Shown here: piece after piece, positions 43,970-57,636 of the stretch
Position numbering within the stretch: the first letter of the stretch is position 1
How the letters are laid out: each line of letters begins with the position of its first letter
Assembly (NCBI RefSeq): GCF_036588685.1
Contig: NC_086376.1
Span: forward strand, 14,833,911-14,897,910
Source of the DNA: Mytilus trossulus
Taxonomy: Eukaryota; Mollusca; Bivalvia; Mytilida; Mytilidae
Direction of reading: 5' to 3'
Length of the DNA: 64,000 nucleotides
The notes under the pieces: generated by a model
The model's database searches: none
Seen by the model: the letters and a program-made list of their open reading frames with translations, nothing else
What the model was told of the DNA's origin: nothing
Translations under genes and position numbers: made by a program

Positions 43970-44130
43970 TAATAAAATTGAAAACGGAAATGGGGAATGA
44001 GTCAAAGAGACAACAACCCGAACATAGAAAAAAACAACAACTGAAGGTCACCAACATGTCTTCAATGTAGCGAGAAATTCCCGCACCCGGAGGCGTCCTT
44101 CAGCTGGCTCCTAAACAAATATATACTAGA
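43970..44130 (+). repeat. Module g fragment (GGAATG-CAAAGAGACAACAACCC)
   Basis: ACGGAAATGGGGAATGAGTC, AAGAGACAACAACCCGAAC, TCTTCAATGTAGCGAGAAAT and GGAGGCGTCCTTCAGCTGG belong to a family also present in reverse at 45890-46580, and forward at 47820-48325 and 50043-50615. Confidence 0.75.
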
Positions 44131-44280
44131 TAAACATACATTTGAGAGATGAAATTTGTTATCAAATTCGATTGCAAGTAAGGAACATGATATTTGTTTT
44201 CCATTTGTTATATGGTTTGCTTAAGGTGCTGACCTGCTTTTCAGGACTTTCCCTGCAGTTTGGTGTTTTTTTGTTCTTTT

Positions 44281-44720
44281 ACTTTTTTCAACTTTTTCAC
44301 TTGTTGTTATTAAATGCAGTAGACAGTGCTCATACGTCATAAATCGTTTAAGAGAAACCAAATTTGGATAACAAACTAACACTGAGGGAAACACGTCAAA
44401 TATAAAAGAAGAGCAACGAAAATCAAGTACACAGAATTGCAACAAAATCAAGCAGCAATGCAACATAGTTCTTTTTTTATTTTTTGAAACGCAACCTTTG
44501 GTATGATTTTGTAAGAAGGCAACTGTTTGTTTGTCCAAATTATTGGAAACAACGTGGTGTAATCAAACTTTATCCGTTGTTAGATATAACAAGATGCCTT
44601 GTGAATGCCACTGAGAAAACTCTCCATCTAGGTCACAGCTTGTAAAAGTCGACCATTATATGTAAAAGTATAGTATTAAACATTGAGCCTTGTCACTAAC
44701 CGAACAGACGGCGTGCACAA
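44281..44720 (+). repeat. Array module b, first copy
   Basis: The module runs from CAGTAGACAGTG through GAAACGCAACCTTTGG and GGCAACTGTTTGTTTGTCC to AGTATAGTATTAAACAT. Other copies are at 49140-49620, 51430-51900 and 61560-61880. The 3' part is related to the 254-bp repeat family (GCCACTGAGAAAACTCTCC). It is non-coding; minus-strand frames over it are shared by all copies and contain stops. Confidence 0.8.
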
Positions 44721-45889
44721 AGCTGAGTCCACAAATCTAACGTCTTCAAATTACAAAAAACATTTACGACGTCGATATTTTCCCTCAAAAAACGTAAGCG
44801 TAACAAAAACACTGGACACTTAGTTTATCACATAATTCTTAACATTCACGTTCAAATATTTTATTTTTTTCGAACAAAAAAGTGCAGTAAATGCACATTT
44901 TGAAAATATAAATAAATATTTGCTACGAGCAGTGAAATGGAAATAATTAGCGATTATGACGTGGACCATTTTCAGAAAACAGCGTTAAAATGCCATTTCT
45001 GTAAAATGTAACATAGGACATTTAAAAAATTCAGGTGTTCAGTTTGGACAATCGAATTATTCATACGTTGCAGATTTTATCAAACCTCTGGTTTTGCACA
45101 TTTCGAAAACGAAGTTATTTTGAAAATAAAAAGATAGCAATTACATATTTTTCTTACCGATTCTTCCATTTTGATTATTATTCCTATCAAATTACTACTT
45201 CTTACACATAACGAAGATCATTCCAAGGATATCTACAATGGTCGTTTTTGATTTTTTTTGCGTTAAATTTTATATAATGTCAAAGTCCGAATCTGAACAA
45301 TACTATCATACGAAAATTTGGGATACAATGTTTTTGTATAAGTTTTAGGTCAAAAACTCTATTTTATGCTAATTTAATGTAACAAGTTACACCTTTTTTT
45401 TGCCGTTTTCTATATGTCCGTTTCATGCTTTATAGATTAAATATTAATTTACTTTACTAGTAATGTGGATTATTATGGCGTTCATTCATCATTTTATCAA
45501 TAAAAAAAAAAAATTCTTTAAAAAATATTATAAATACATATAAATATTATATATATAAAGCTATTGATAAAGCGCATTTGACAGTTGCCGTCAACTTTGT
45601 GCACGTCGTCACAGCAAGCTATGAAGGACACCATAGTTATAAGTACTAAACCGATCAAACAGGAAACCAACGGTATATTCTATGTTGCAATGTTTATCAT
45701 CGGTATAAAGACATCATTCGTAAATATAGCTCAACATGCAGACTTTTTATACGTTCAGGTATTTCACATCCAATTTTTTTATTGAAATATTCTTTATAAA
45801 GCACAAAGGTGTCAGTATTCACCTCATAAACTTAAAAAACCTTTGAATAGACTTATTAAGAAGGGATATAATTACGATGCTGTTGTCAA
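44721..45889. other. Gene-free AT-rich stretch
   Basis: No gene is supported. Nothing recognisable apart from a GTTGCCGTCAACTTTGTGC...AGCAAGCTATGAAGGACACC fragment of module b near 45583-45690. Confidence 0.45.
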
Positions 45890-46580
45890 GTCATTAAAGA
45901 TTGCATATTTTGGCGTTAATATTGAGTCACTGATAAGGTCTTTGCGTCGGAACTAAACACATTTATTCTAAAAACAGTTGATGGCATGACACGGGTTATG
46001 TTCTTCTCATATATGTTATGATGGTATGATACTAAACCCCTTACGGGAAGGATTGTGCCTGATGTTCATATGATGAAATCATAATCTTTCAGTCAGTTTA
46101 ATTCAAGTCTGGAGCTGGCATGTCAGTTAACTGCTAGTAGTCTGTTGTTATTTATGTATTATTGTCATTTTGTTTATTTTCTTTGGTTACATCTTCTGAC
46201 ATCAGACTCGGACTTCTCTTGAACTGAATTTTAATGTGCGTATTGTTATGCTTTTACTTTTCTACACTGGTTAGAGGTATAGGGGGAGGGTTGAGATCTC
46301 ACAAACATGTTTAACCCCGCCGCATTTTTGCGCCTGTCCCAAGTCAGGAGCCTCTGGCCTTTGTTAGTCTTGTATTATTTAAATTTTAGTTTCTTGTGTA
46401 CAATTTGGAAATTAGTATGGCGTTCATACTCGTATATTTGTTTAGGGGCCAGCTGAAGGACGCCTCCGGGTGCGGGAATTTCTCGCTACATTGAAGACCT
46501 GTTGGTGACCTTCTGCTGTTGTTTTTTTTATTTTGGTCGGGTTGTTGTCTCTTTGACACATTCCCCATTTCCATTCTCAA
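45890..46580 (-). repeat. Module g, longest copy, reverse orientation
   Basis: On the minus strand it runs from GAATGGAAATGGGGAATGTG through CTCCGGGTGCGGG (plus-strand view CGCCTCCGGGTGCGGG), GACTTGGGACAGGCGC and ACAACAGACTACTAGCAG, to CATAACATATATGAGAAGAA. Forward relatives occur at 47820-48325 and 50043-50615. It is a long dispersed family; no frame is preserved. Confidence 0.75.
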
Positions 46581-49500
46581 TTTTATAACGAGAAACGAGA
46601 ATCACTTGTGAACCACATCAACAAACGACAACCACTAAACATCAGGTTCTTGATTTAGGACAGCTGCAAATAATTGCAACTAGTTTAAATACTTTTATAG
46701 GTGCCATCTTCACCTAATTTAAAACAATAACTTTAAATCACATCAGAGAAAAAACACACTGAAAAACTCAAATGACATAGTATCAAAACCAACTTAACTT
46801 AAACTGAACGAATACAATTGATCGATGACACAATGCATATATAAAATTGATAAAGCATGGGGTTAGATGTTAAACAATGTCGGAAAGACAGCCATGCAAT
46901 CGTTTTGCATGTTGGTGCTTGATCTTATATAGAATTTCACGAGTTTATCGGGGCCTGTTATAGCTGACTATGCGGTATGGGCTTTGCTTATTGTTGAAGG
47001 CCGTACAGTGACCTATAGTTGTTAATATCAGTGTCGTTTTGGTCTTGTGTGGATAGTTGTCTCATAGGCAATCATACCACATCTTCTTTTTTATATATAT
47101 AAAATTGATAAAGCATGGGGGTTAGATGTAAAACAATGTCGGAAAGGCAACCTCTCGATCGTTTTTCATGGTGGTGCTTGATCTTATTTAGATTTTCACG
47201 AGTTTGCCATGTTTGATATTGCTTAGCTAATGTACAATTGGTAATACAATCAATAAAATGAAAATAAACATAGTTACGAAAGTTTTTTTTTTACCAACAC
47301 ATTGATTATGATTGAGTTAACTACACATGGATTATTACACCTGTTACGCAGTATCAACATTGTAACTTTCATTGATTTGTTTTTCGCTTATAGTTTCTAT
47401 CTATTTCACATTTTGTATACATTTTAGATGATTTACACACATGATAAAAATCGTTTAACTACCAGCAATTAATTGCTCACAAATACAAGAATAACTTTAA
47501 GAATTACTTTGAAAATATCATGATGGTAGGAAATTTAATTCGTGGTTTAATTTTATTTTTGAATATATAATGTTTTTGATGTGTACGTTTATTGATATCA
47601 CCAAGTTTTTATTTGGAATTATGTTGCTCAGTCTTCAGCTGTCTATGCTGTGATTATTTTCGAGTTATTAGTTTGAATATCCTATTTGGAATTCTAGCCT
47701 TTATTAATTAAGGAAGATAAATATAATCGGAGAAATATTTGTCCTTTTTTGCAAAAGAGTATTCAATATATACAGGACTTTTTATGTAAAGATACTGTTA
47801 TTCACCCAAATGTCATCAAATTGAGAATGGAAATGGGGAATGTGTCAAAGAAACAACAACCCGACCATAGCAAAAATAACAGCAGAGGATCACCAACAGG
47901 TCTTCAATGTAGCGAGAAATATATAAAATAATTTATACTATTTCAGTGATAATGAACTCCATACTAATTTCCAAAATGTACACAAGAAACTAAAATATTA
48001 AAAATACAAGACTAACAAGGGCCAGAGGTTCCTGACTTGGGACATGTGTAAAAATGCGGCGGGGTTTAACATATTTATAAGATCTCAACCGTCCCCCTAT
48101 ACCTCTAGCCAATGTAGAAAAGTAAATGCATAACAATACGCACATTTAAAATTCAATTCAACAGAATTCCGAGTCTGATGTCAGAAGATGTAACCAAAGA
48201 AAATAAACAAAATGACAATAAAACATAAATAACAACAGACTACTAGCAGTTAACTGACATACCAGGTCCAAACTTCAATTACGTGTTCAATATTAGGCAC
48301 AATCTTTCCCGTTAGGGATTTAGGTTTTTGTTGTGGTGGCTTTCTGAAGAAAAAAATTAATACAACGTGAAAAAAATCTTGATATGATCGTGTTGCAGGC
48401 CGCACAACGTTGATTTTTTAGGTTTTTTCCCAAAAGAAAGGTAAATAAATTAATAAACAAAAAACTAAGTCAGTGACTGTTTGATTATTTTATATTATCC
48501 AAATCTTTTATTAACAACATATAGCTTTTTAAGAAAAATCCATGGAGTAGAATTTGAGATTGTACGATTTTAAGGTCTGCCAATTGTATGTGCTTAATAT
48601 ACAAACATTTGACAATATTAAAAGAAATCTATCTGTTATATTTCAAATGTCCTGTACAAATTCATGAAAATGGCAGTAGTTATCTTATTGTTCGTTTCTG
48701 AGTGTGTTGAATTGTCGTTTTGGTTTTTTGTTTCTTTTCAGGGTTTCTGTTGTTTCGTTGTTTTCCTCTTATATGAATGTGTTTCCCTTCTTGTTAGTTT
48801 GTAACCCGAATTTGTTCTCTCTCAATTTGTTAATGATTTTCGAACAGCGGTATACTACTTTTACCATCATTCGTCAGATAATAAAAGATATACATGCATA
48901 GTTTTTTTTATTTGCTTTAGTTGTAGTTCAACGAGCCAAGGTTTCATGCAAAATTTCTGCAACATTTAATGTTCCTTTACCTTAAGCCAATATCAGACCA
49001 TTCGGTGATATCTGATATGTATTGTTAACTTACACTACACAAAAACCCGTAAAATATTGTTTCATCTCGGTCTCTGTTGAGTGATTTATTAGAGCGTCAC
49101 TGATGAGTCTTTTATAGACGTAACGCAAGTCTGACTTTTTTTTATCTTTTTCACCTGTTATTGTTTAATTCAGTAGACAGTGTCATACATCATAAATCGT
49201 TTAAAAGAAAACAAATTTGGGTAACAAACTAACACTGAGGGAAACACGTCAAATATAAAAGAAGAGCAACGAAAATCAAGTACACAGAATTGCAACAAAA
49301 TCAAACAGCAATGCAACTTAGTTCTTTCTTTATTTTTTGAAACGCAACCTTTGGTATGATTTTGTAAGAAGGCAACTGTTTGTTTGTCCACATTATTGGA
49401 AACAACGTGATATAATCAAACTTTATCGGTTGGTAGATATACGGAGATGAGGTATGAGTGCCATTGAGAAGACTTTCCATCTAGGTCACATCTTGTGTAA

Positions 49501-49620
49501 GTCGACCATCATATATCAAAGTATAGTATTAAACATAGAGCCTTGTTTCAAACCGAACAGCAAGCTTTGATAGACACCACAGTGGTTAGTGCTTAACCGT
49601 TCAAACAGGAAACCAACGGT
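46581..49620 (+). repeat. Array block 1 (modules c-d-e-f-g-a-b)
   Basis: The modules in order are as follows. c (46590-46860) contains AACGACAACCACTAAAC. d (46950-47095) contains GCTGACTATGCGGTATGGGC. e (partial at 46845-46930, full at 47098-47450) contains TTGATAAAGCATGGGG. f (47455-47820) contains CATCATGATGGTAG or a variant. g is 47820-48325. a (48330-49130) contains GTTGCAGGCCGCACAACG. b is 49140-49620. The same modules recur in blocks 2-4, so this is a higher-order array. Small open frames are incidental. Confidence 0.78.
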
Positions 49621-51900
49621 ACAAATACAAGAATAACTTAAAGAATTACCTTGAAAACATCATGATGGTAGGGAATTTAATTCGTGGTTTATTTTTATTT
49701 TTTTATATATAATGTTTTGTTTTGCAACAATACATTTTAGACAACTGTCTATTAATTTGATGTGTACGTTTATTGATATCACCCAGTTTTTAATTGGATT
49801 TATGTTGATCAGTCTTCAGCTGTCTTTGCTGTATTTTGCATTCTGCTGTTTGTCTTTTTCGTTTTTAACAATTGCAAATTCAAGTTTATCTTCGAGTTAT
49901 GAGTTTGAATATCCTATAAAGAATTTTTGCCTTCATTAATTTAGGAAGATATATATGATCGGAGAAATGTTTGTTCTTTTTGCAAAAGAGTATTCAATAT
50001 ATAAAGGACTTGTAATGTAAAGATACTGTTATTCACCCAAATGTCATAAAATTGAGAATGGAAATGGGGAATGCGTCACAAGACAACAACCCTACCATAG
50101 AAAAATTAACAGCAGAAAGTCACCAACAGGTCTTCAATGTAGCGAGAAATATATAAAATAATATATACTATTTCAGTGATAATGAACTCCATACTAATTT
50201 CCAAATTGTACACAAGAAACTAAAATAATAAAAATACAAGACTAACAAGGGCCAGAGGTTCCTGACTTGGGACATGTGTAAAAATGCAGCGGGGTTAAAC
50301 ATATTTATCAGATCTCAACCCTCCCCCTATACCTCTAGCCAATGTAGAAAAGTAAATGCATAACAATACGCACATTTTAAATTCAATTCAAGAGAATTCC
50401 GAGTTTGATGTCAGAAGATGTAACCAAAGAAAATAAACAAAATGACAATAAAACTTAAATAACAACAGACTAATAGCAGTTAACTGACATACCAGGTCCA
50501 AACTTCAATTACGTGTTCAATATCAGGCACAATCTTTCCCGTTAGGGATTTAGTTTCATACCATCATAACATATATGAGAAGAACATAACCCGTGTCATG
50601 CCACCAACTGGTGTTGTTTTTTTTGTGGTGGCTTTCTGAAGAAAGAAAAAATCAATACAACGTGAAAATAATCTTGATATGATCGTGTTGCAGGCCGCAC
50701 AACGTTGATTTTTTTAGGTTTTTCCCCAAAAGAAAGGTAAATAAATTAATAAACAAAAAACTAAGTCGGTGACTGTTTGATTATTTTATATTATCCAAAT
50801 CATGTATTAACAACATATAGCTTTTTAAGAAAAATCCATGGAGTAGAATTTGAGATTGTACGATTTTAAGGTCTGCCAATTGTATGTGCTTTATATAAAA
50901 ACATTTGACCATATTAAAAGAAATATATCTGTTATATTTCAAATGTCCTGTACAAAGTCATGAAATTGGCAGTAGTTATCTTATTGTTCGTTTCTGAGTG
51001 TGTTGAGTTGTCGTTTTGGTTTTTTGTTATACTTCAGGGTTTCTGTTGTTTCGTTGTTTTCCTCTTAGATGGATGTGTTTCCCTTATTGTTAGTTTGTAA
51101 CCCGAATTTGTCTCTCTCAATTTGTTAATGATTTTCGAACAGCGGTATACTACTTTTACTATCATTCGTCAGATAATAAAAGAGATACATGCATTATTTT
51201 ATTTTTTTCAGTTGTAGTTCAACGAGCCAAGGTTTCACGCAAAATTTCTGCAATATTTACTGTTCCTTTACCTTAAGCCAATATCAGACCATTCTGTGAT
51301 TTCTGATATGTATTGTTAACTTACACTACACAAAAACCTGTAAAATATTGTTTCATCTCGGTCTCTGTTGAGTGATTTATTAGAGCGTCACTGATGAATC
51401 TTTTATAGACGTACCGCAAGTCTGACTTTTTTTTACCTTTTTCACCTGTTGTTGTTATATTCAGTAGACAGTGTCATACGTTTAAAAGAAAACAAATTTG
51501 GGTAACAAACATACACTGAGGGAAACATGTCAAATATAAAAGAAGAGCAACGAAATTCAAGTACACAGAATTGCAACAAAATCAAACAGCAATGCAACAT
51601 AGTTTTTTTTTTTTTTTTGAAACGCAACCTCTGGTATGATTTCGTATAAAGGCAACTGTTTGTTTATCCATATTATTGGAAACAACGTGATGTAATCAAA
51701 CTTTATCGGTTGGTAGATATACGGAGATGAGGTATAAGTGCCATTGAGAAACTTTCCATCTAGGTCACAGCTTGTGTAAGTCGACCATTATATGTAAAAG
51801 TATAGTATTAAACATAGAGCCTTGCTTCAAACTGAACAGCAAGCTATGAAGGACACCACAGTTATAGTGCTAAACCGTTCAAACAGGAAACCAACGGTAT
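49621..51900 (+). repeat. Array block 2 (modules f-g-a-b)
   Basis: f (49624-50040), g (50043-50615), a (50618-51415) and b (51430-51900) repeat the second half of block 1 as a direct tandem of about 2.2 kb. Modules c, d and e are absent at its start. The copies differ by many small changes. Here g keeps the CATACCATCATAACATATAT end that block 1 lacks. Confidence 0.8.
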
Positions 51901-54480
51901 AATCTATATTATAACGAAAAACGAGAATCACTTGGGAACCACATCAACAAACGACAATCACTGAATATCAGGTTCATGATTTAGGACAGCTGTAAATAAT
52001 TGCAGCTAGTTTAAACACTTTTATAGGTGGCATCTTCACCTTACATAAAACAATAATTTTACATCACACCAGAAAAAAAACACACTGAAAAGTATCAATT
52101 GAAATGGCTTAACTCACACAAACAAGTTCTTTTAAAAAATACTCAACTTAAACTGAACAAATACAGTTCATCGATGACATAATGCATATCATCATTATTT
52201 CATATCTTATCGGGGCCTGTTATAGCTGACTATGCGATATTGGCTTTGCTCATTGTTGAAGGCCGTACAGTGACCTTTAGTTGTTAATATCTGTGTCGTT
52301 TTGGTCTTGTGTGGATAGTTGTCTCATAGGCAATCATACCACATCTTCTTTTTTATATATACAGTCCGCCAAAAGTTAAGCACCACCGAAATATTACTGG
52401 CAATATTTTTATAACTATTACGAAAAAAATATTAATGTTTGGTGTTATGAAATACCTTCAACATACCCTAAAAAAATCCATTACGACGAAAAAGATTGAA
52501 CTCCGATAAAGCAGTCAAGCAACCTCTTATTAAAGGTCACATGCGCGTTTACAAATACACTGTTTCTCCAGGTGGTCGTGTTAGTGTTCGTACATTGATC
52601 AGTCGACTTCTCAGAGGCAACCGAAGAGCAAGTCTTGGTTTATAGAGACCTGTACTTACAGGTAGGCACTCTACCGTCAGGTTTTAATGGGATATTGACT
52701 ATCTATGCTTGACGTAAGAAGCTGAGAAAACACTCATTGTTCAGATGGTAGTCAGTTTCTTTTACTGCCAGTAGACGCCATAATACGAATTTCGCGGGGA
52801 AACAAAACAGCCTATGACCAAAAACAATGATTGCACAAGGACTGCATTCAGTGAGGTGGTGTTCCAGTACGGGGTTGCTTCTTATACCCTTATAAGCTGG
52901 GTACGCATATTCTGCAGGGTAGCATAAACGGACAGACTTTCAAAGATTTGGTGCCTTTAAACATTGTAGTCCCTCATTTTAATAATCCTCCACTTGCGTC
53001 TACATTGCCAAGACCCTTGTGCCTGGACGACAACGCTAGAACACAAAGGGGAAGGATTTAAACCGAGTCCAAAGAGCAACAAGCCATTTTCACCATTTTT
53101 TAGCCTTCCTTGTTCTCATACATAAACCCTATCAAACATGTCTGAGATGCCATTGGCGGATATCTCAATCACAGAGATCCACCTTCACAATATTTTGTCG
53201 ATTTAAAAGTGGTATTTGTTGTTTAATGCAACAGATGTTCCTAAACTAAAGCTTGAAGGTATTCACAGAGAATGATACGTCGTGTTATGAAACTGTACCG
53301 GAAGTGAGGTTGTTACACATGCTATTGACTCAAATATTGACATTAAATTTGCCGAACATACCAAAGCTTATGTGTAGAAAATTTTAATGATATTGGGTGA
53401 TCAATTGTTGTAAAAAAATTAAATCACAGTGAAACTTAAAATCTGTTTCTGAATTGTGTAATTAACACTATTTCTATGAACGGAAAACCTACATGCATAG
53501 AACCTTCAAAAGTGACTAAAATTACTTTTCTGGTTTGTTTATGGTATACATTAGCAAAATTGCTTTATGATTTTTTAATTTTTTTCGTGGAATAATAGAT
53601 TTTTGAATTTGAAAAAAAATCGATGCAATAAAAATAGGTGGTGCTTAACTTTTGGCGGACTGTATATATAAAATTGATAAAGCATGGGGGTTAGATGTAA
53701 AACAATGTCTGAAAGGCAACCTCTCGATCGTTTTTCATGGTGGTGCTTGATCTTATTTAGATTTTCACGAGTTTGCCATGTTTGATATTGCTTAGCTAAT
53801 GTACAATTGGTAATACAATCAATAAAATGAAAATAAACATAGTTACCAAGGGTTTGTTTTTCATCAAGATATTGATTATGAATGAGTTAATTTATAAAAT
53901 ATACATGGATTATTACACCTGTTACGCAGTATCAACATTGTAACTTTCATTGATTTGTTTTTCGCTTATAGTTTCTATCTATTTCACATTTTGTATACAT
54001 TTTAGATGATTTACACCCATGATGAAAATCGTTTAAGTACCAGCAATTATTTGCTCACAAATACAAGAATAACTTAAAGAATTACTTTGAAAACATCATG
54101 ATGGTAGGGAATTTAATTCGTGGTTTATTTTTATTTTTTAATATATAATGTTTTTGTTTTGCAACAATACATTTTAGACAACAGTTACGGTCTATTAATT
54201 TGATGTGTACGTTTATTGATATCACCAAGTTTTTATTTGGATTTATGTTGCTCAGTCTTCAGCTGTCTATGCTGTATTTTACATATTGTCTTTTTCTTTT
54301 TTAATAATTGCAAATTCAAGTTTTTTTTCGAGTTATGAGTTTGAATATCCTATTTAGATTTCTTGCCTTCATTAATTTAGGAAAATATATATGATCGTAG
54401 ATATTTGTTCTTTTTGTAAAAGAGTATTCAATATATAAAGGACTTTTCATGTAATGATACTGTTATGTAAATATATGCAT
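51901..54480 (+). repeat. Array block 3 (modules c-d-[Tc1]-e-f)
   Basis: c (51905-52190), d (52200-52361), the Tc1/mariner insertion at 52362-53662, e (53665-54045) and f (54045-54480). The order matches 61875-63130 apart from the insertion, and the retroelement follows directly in both cases. Confidence 0.82.
52362..53662. mobile_element. Tc1/mariner-type DNA transposon, 1301 bp
   Basis: The 26-bp terminal inverted repeats, starting CAGTCCGCCAAAAGTTAAGC, lie at 52362-52387 and 53637-53662. TA target duplications flank them at 52360-52361 and 53663-53664. The paralogous block at 62330 lacks the element, which confirms the boundaries. Inside, plus-strand pieces of a transposase remain: L-L-R-G-N-R-R-A near 52600, and a stretch near 52860-53030 resembling the catalytic region of Tc1 enzymes. 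Many stops disrupt it, so it is non-autonomous now. Confidence 0.95.
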
Positions 54481-54865
54481 AGACACAAATGTCATGCACA
54501 CATATTAGCAAATAAGTATTGTCTTACAAATACTTAATGCACAAGAGCCAATTGTGTTAAAAACAATACTTATATATTACTTATTTTCGTACAAAACTAT
54601 ATTGTTTTTATAAATCAATTTCGTTTTGAACGATAAAAAATAATAGAATTTAATTAAATGAAAATTAAATTAATTTATTGAATTAACATATACATGTATT
54701 GAGACTCGACAAATCGAGTCGTCCTTGACTCTTATTATGCTAATTTGGGCATGTGACAGCCGAGTAGTAAAAGTCCGTGCAATGTAACGGTCTCTTTTAC
54801 CTTGAAAACCGAACGGAGAGGACGTTAAAAAATTAAGAGAAATATTCTACATACACTATCAAGAA
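54481..54865 (+). other. Probable 5' untranslated region of the tyrosine-recombinase retroelement
   Basis: This sequence lies between module f and the first ATG, and is repeated before the second copy (63131-63522). It contains GACTCGACAAATCGAGTC, a perfect short inverted repeat (about 54703-54720). A promoter or terminal repeat may be here. I could not find a matching copy downstream of 59153, so split direct repeats are not demonstrated. Confidence 0.5.
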
Positions 54866-55987
54866 ATGCCTAGAATTGGTCGACGATGAAATGGGAATGG
54901 GCGCGCACGAGTGCCCGTTGTTGAAGCGCAACCACCAGAGAGACGACGCGAAAAGAGAAACCGTGCAGTTGCTGCACCAAGAAATCAAAATGTGGGGGCA
55001 ATTGTTGGTGAAGTACAAGTACAAGCACCTCTTCCTCTACAAATCCAGGCTCATTTGCCAATTGAAAGACAACCTGCCTTGCAAGGTCCAGCACCAGCAA
55101 TGAACGTACAAGCGCCATTTGCGCAAGTTGAAATACCAGCTCCTGTGCCAATGCCTAATCAAAATGGTGAGATAAATAATGATCCTATGCTTATACCTAA
55201 TCAGTCAGAATATGATGTTTACGTATCTCAAAATTTGAAAGAAAAAATATGGAATAGAGAATTTATAGATTTGTCATTACTTCTTTATCAAAATTTTATT
55301 AGTCAAGATGACAGACCTCAGAATGTTATAAGTTATGATAATGCAGCAGGTTCACTTGTAATTACATCAAACAAAAACAGCAAAGTTAAATCTATTCAAA
55401 ACATTGAGTCATGGACTGATGCATTTATAAATTATATGAAAATATTTATTCAACGTTTTCCAAATTTAGCTAGTGAATTGACCACTTATATGTCAATCAT
55501 TAGAGGTACACAAGTGTCTTTTGAGAAGATTTATTGTTATGACCAGCAATTTCGATTAAGAATGGCAAATAATCCTACAAGATCTTGGTCTTCCATTGAT
55601 GGCATTTTATGGTACACCGTCATAGCTAATGGGGAACCGGAGGGTAATACAATTCAACAGACAAGTGTAGGTAATCGACCATGCTATGATTATAATTTCA
55701 AGGGAGCTTGTAATCGTCAAAATTGTTTTTATACCCATTTATGTATGAAATGCGGAATGGCCCACCTTTTCGCTGGCTGTCAACAAGTAAATAGCTACCA
55801 GGCATATGCTCGTTCAAAAAATGCAGCCCGAGGCACATATCAAAATACAACAAGAGTTGCTAGACATTTTGCAACTAGAAGTCAAACACATTTTCAAAGA
55901 GGAGCAAATTCGAATCAAGGATTTAGACCTCGAGGAAGCAGATTCCCTGCCATTCGAATGGCCGCACCACAAACATTTAACAATTAA
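54866..55987 (+). pseudogene. Gag-like protein of the retroelement
   Basis: The likely start is ATG 54866 (M-P-R-I-G-R-R), but the eighth codon is TGA (54887-54889). The frame then stays open to TAA 55985-55987. After an Arg-rich, Pro/Gln-rich N-terminus (A-P-F-A-Q-V-E-I-P-A-P-V-P) comes a mixed alpha-helical part. Near 55680 there is a CCCH-type zinc motif, C-x8-C-x4-C-x3-H (CYDYNFKGAC...CFYTH), followed by C-x2-C (LCMKCG) and a basic Arg/Gln/Asn-rich tail. Nucleic-acid binding in a Gag role fits this. RT lies downstream in the same frame after the stop. The TGA is also present in the second copy at 63544-63546, so it arose before the copies separated or is bypassed. Confidence 0.78.
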
Positions 55988-57636
55988 ATTTTATATTTTT
56001 CAGAATCTTTAATTAATCCGTTGGACATATGGTGTCTTGGCTTTACTCCGATCAATATCACAGAATTAAATAAACTTTTTTTCAATTACCCAAATCAACA
56101 TGATGCAATGATATTATGCAAGGGATTTTCTGAAGGATTTAGGTTAAATTATGTTGGACCCCGATGTAAGATTAAATAAAAAAAATTACATTCAGTCATC
56201 CAAAATCCTGGGGTGGCATGGGAAAAAGTCATGAGAGAAGTAAAAAATGGTCGCATAGCTGGTCCTTTTTTGACTAGACCTATATCTAATCTAAGGTGTT
56301 CGCCTATAGGTGTAATTCCTAAGAAAACGGGTGGATTTAGATTGATTACGCACTTATCTTTTCCGCCAAATTTGAGTGTAAACGACTTTATTGATGAAAA
56401 ATTTACTACAGTAAAGTATTCGTCTTTTGACAATGCTATTGATATGATTAAAAGATTGGGTTCAAAAGTTGAAATTGGAAAAAAGGACATTAAATCCGCC
56501 TTCAGATTGTTAAAAAAATATCCAGGGGACTTTGATCTATTAGGGTTTAAACTCAATGAATATTATTTCATAGATAAATCATTGCCTATGGGGTACTCAG
56601 AATCAAATTGCTTATTTAAAAAATTTTCAACTTTCATTAAATGGGCTGTCATGAATGAGTCCAATTCAGATAATCTTGATCATTATTTGGATGATTTTTT
56701 ATTTGCTGGTAAAAGTAATAATGAGGATTGTAAAAATCTTATGAATAGTTTTGATAGAGTATGTTGTCGTCTTGGAGTCCCAATTGCTCATGAAAAAACA
56801 GAAGGCCCAACAACAAAACTTAGTTATCTAGGTTTACTTATAGACACAGAAAAAATGCTAATACAAATTCCGGAGGACAAAGTATTGGAGTTAAAGTCAA
56901 AAATTAAATGGGTATTGGGTAGGAAAAAGATAACTTTAAGGGACCTACAATCTTTGTGTGGGTCATTAGCTTTTGGTGCAAAAGCTCTACCTGCAGGCAG
57001 AGCATTTAGCAGACGAATTTATTTGGCAAGTAGTCATGCAAAGAAACAACAACATTATGTCAGAATCACAGAAGGCATGTATCAAGACTTATTGGTATGG
57101 GAATTGTTTTTAGACAAATTTAACAGTATTAGTTACATGCTCGACATTGATTGGACTTCAAATTCAGTTTTACAACTATTTACTGACAGCGCTGGTGGTT
57201 CAACAAAAGGGTGTGGCTGCTATTTCCAAGGTAAATGGGCTTTTCTTAAATGGCCTGTAGAATGGTCTGGTACTGAAGTTCTTAGGGTATATCATATTTA
57301 GAAATGATACCTATTGCACTATCTGTTTACTTATGGGGTAACATTTTTTCAAAAAAAGAAAATTTTATTTAATTCGGATAATAATGCCGTGGTTGAAATT
57401 TAAATAAGAAGACGTCAAAATCTATACGAATTATGAACCTTGTTAGACACATAGTATATTGGGCATTATTAGTCAATTTTCACATTAAGGCACAGTTCAT
57501 TCCTGGTTATACAAATATAATTGCAGATTGTATTTCTCGTACAAAATTTCAGAAATTCAAAAAACTGGCTCTAACAGCAAATACACATCCAGCTACAATT
57601 CCGGAGGAATTTTGGAACATTTTAGACCAGAAATAG
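55988..57636 (+). pseudogene. Reverse transcriptase-RNase H of the retroelement
   Basis: RT continues in the same frame as Gag after its stop (L-I-N-P-L-D-I-W-C-L-G-F, about 56010), with an in-frame TAA at 56177-56179. The conserved RT core is intact: S-P-I-G-V-I-P-K-K, F-R-L-I-T-H-L-S, K-K-D-I-K-S-A-F-R-L, L-P-M-G-Y-S-E-S and the catalytic H-Y-L-D-D-F-L-F (56681-56704). The connection region G-L-L-I-D and Q-S-L-C-G-S-L follows, then RNase H (L-F-T-D-S-A-G-G, about 57178). The frame changes at about 57298, and the sequence I-P-I-A-L-S-V-Y-L-W-G reads on in another frame. Further changes and a TAA near 57400 occur before I-A-D-C-I-S-R at 57520. RT motif types fit DIRS/Ngaro elements. RNase H is not functional as sequenced. 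Confidence 0.85.

Noticed and set aside
54870-55151. 93-codon minus-strand frame opposite Gag
   Set aside because: It is the antisense shadow of the Pro/Gln-rich Gag N-terminus. It also appears in the second copy only because the DNA is duplicated.
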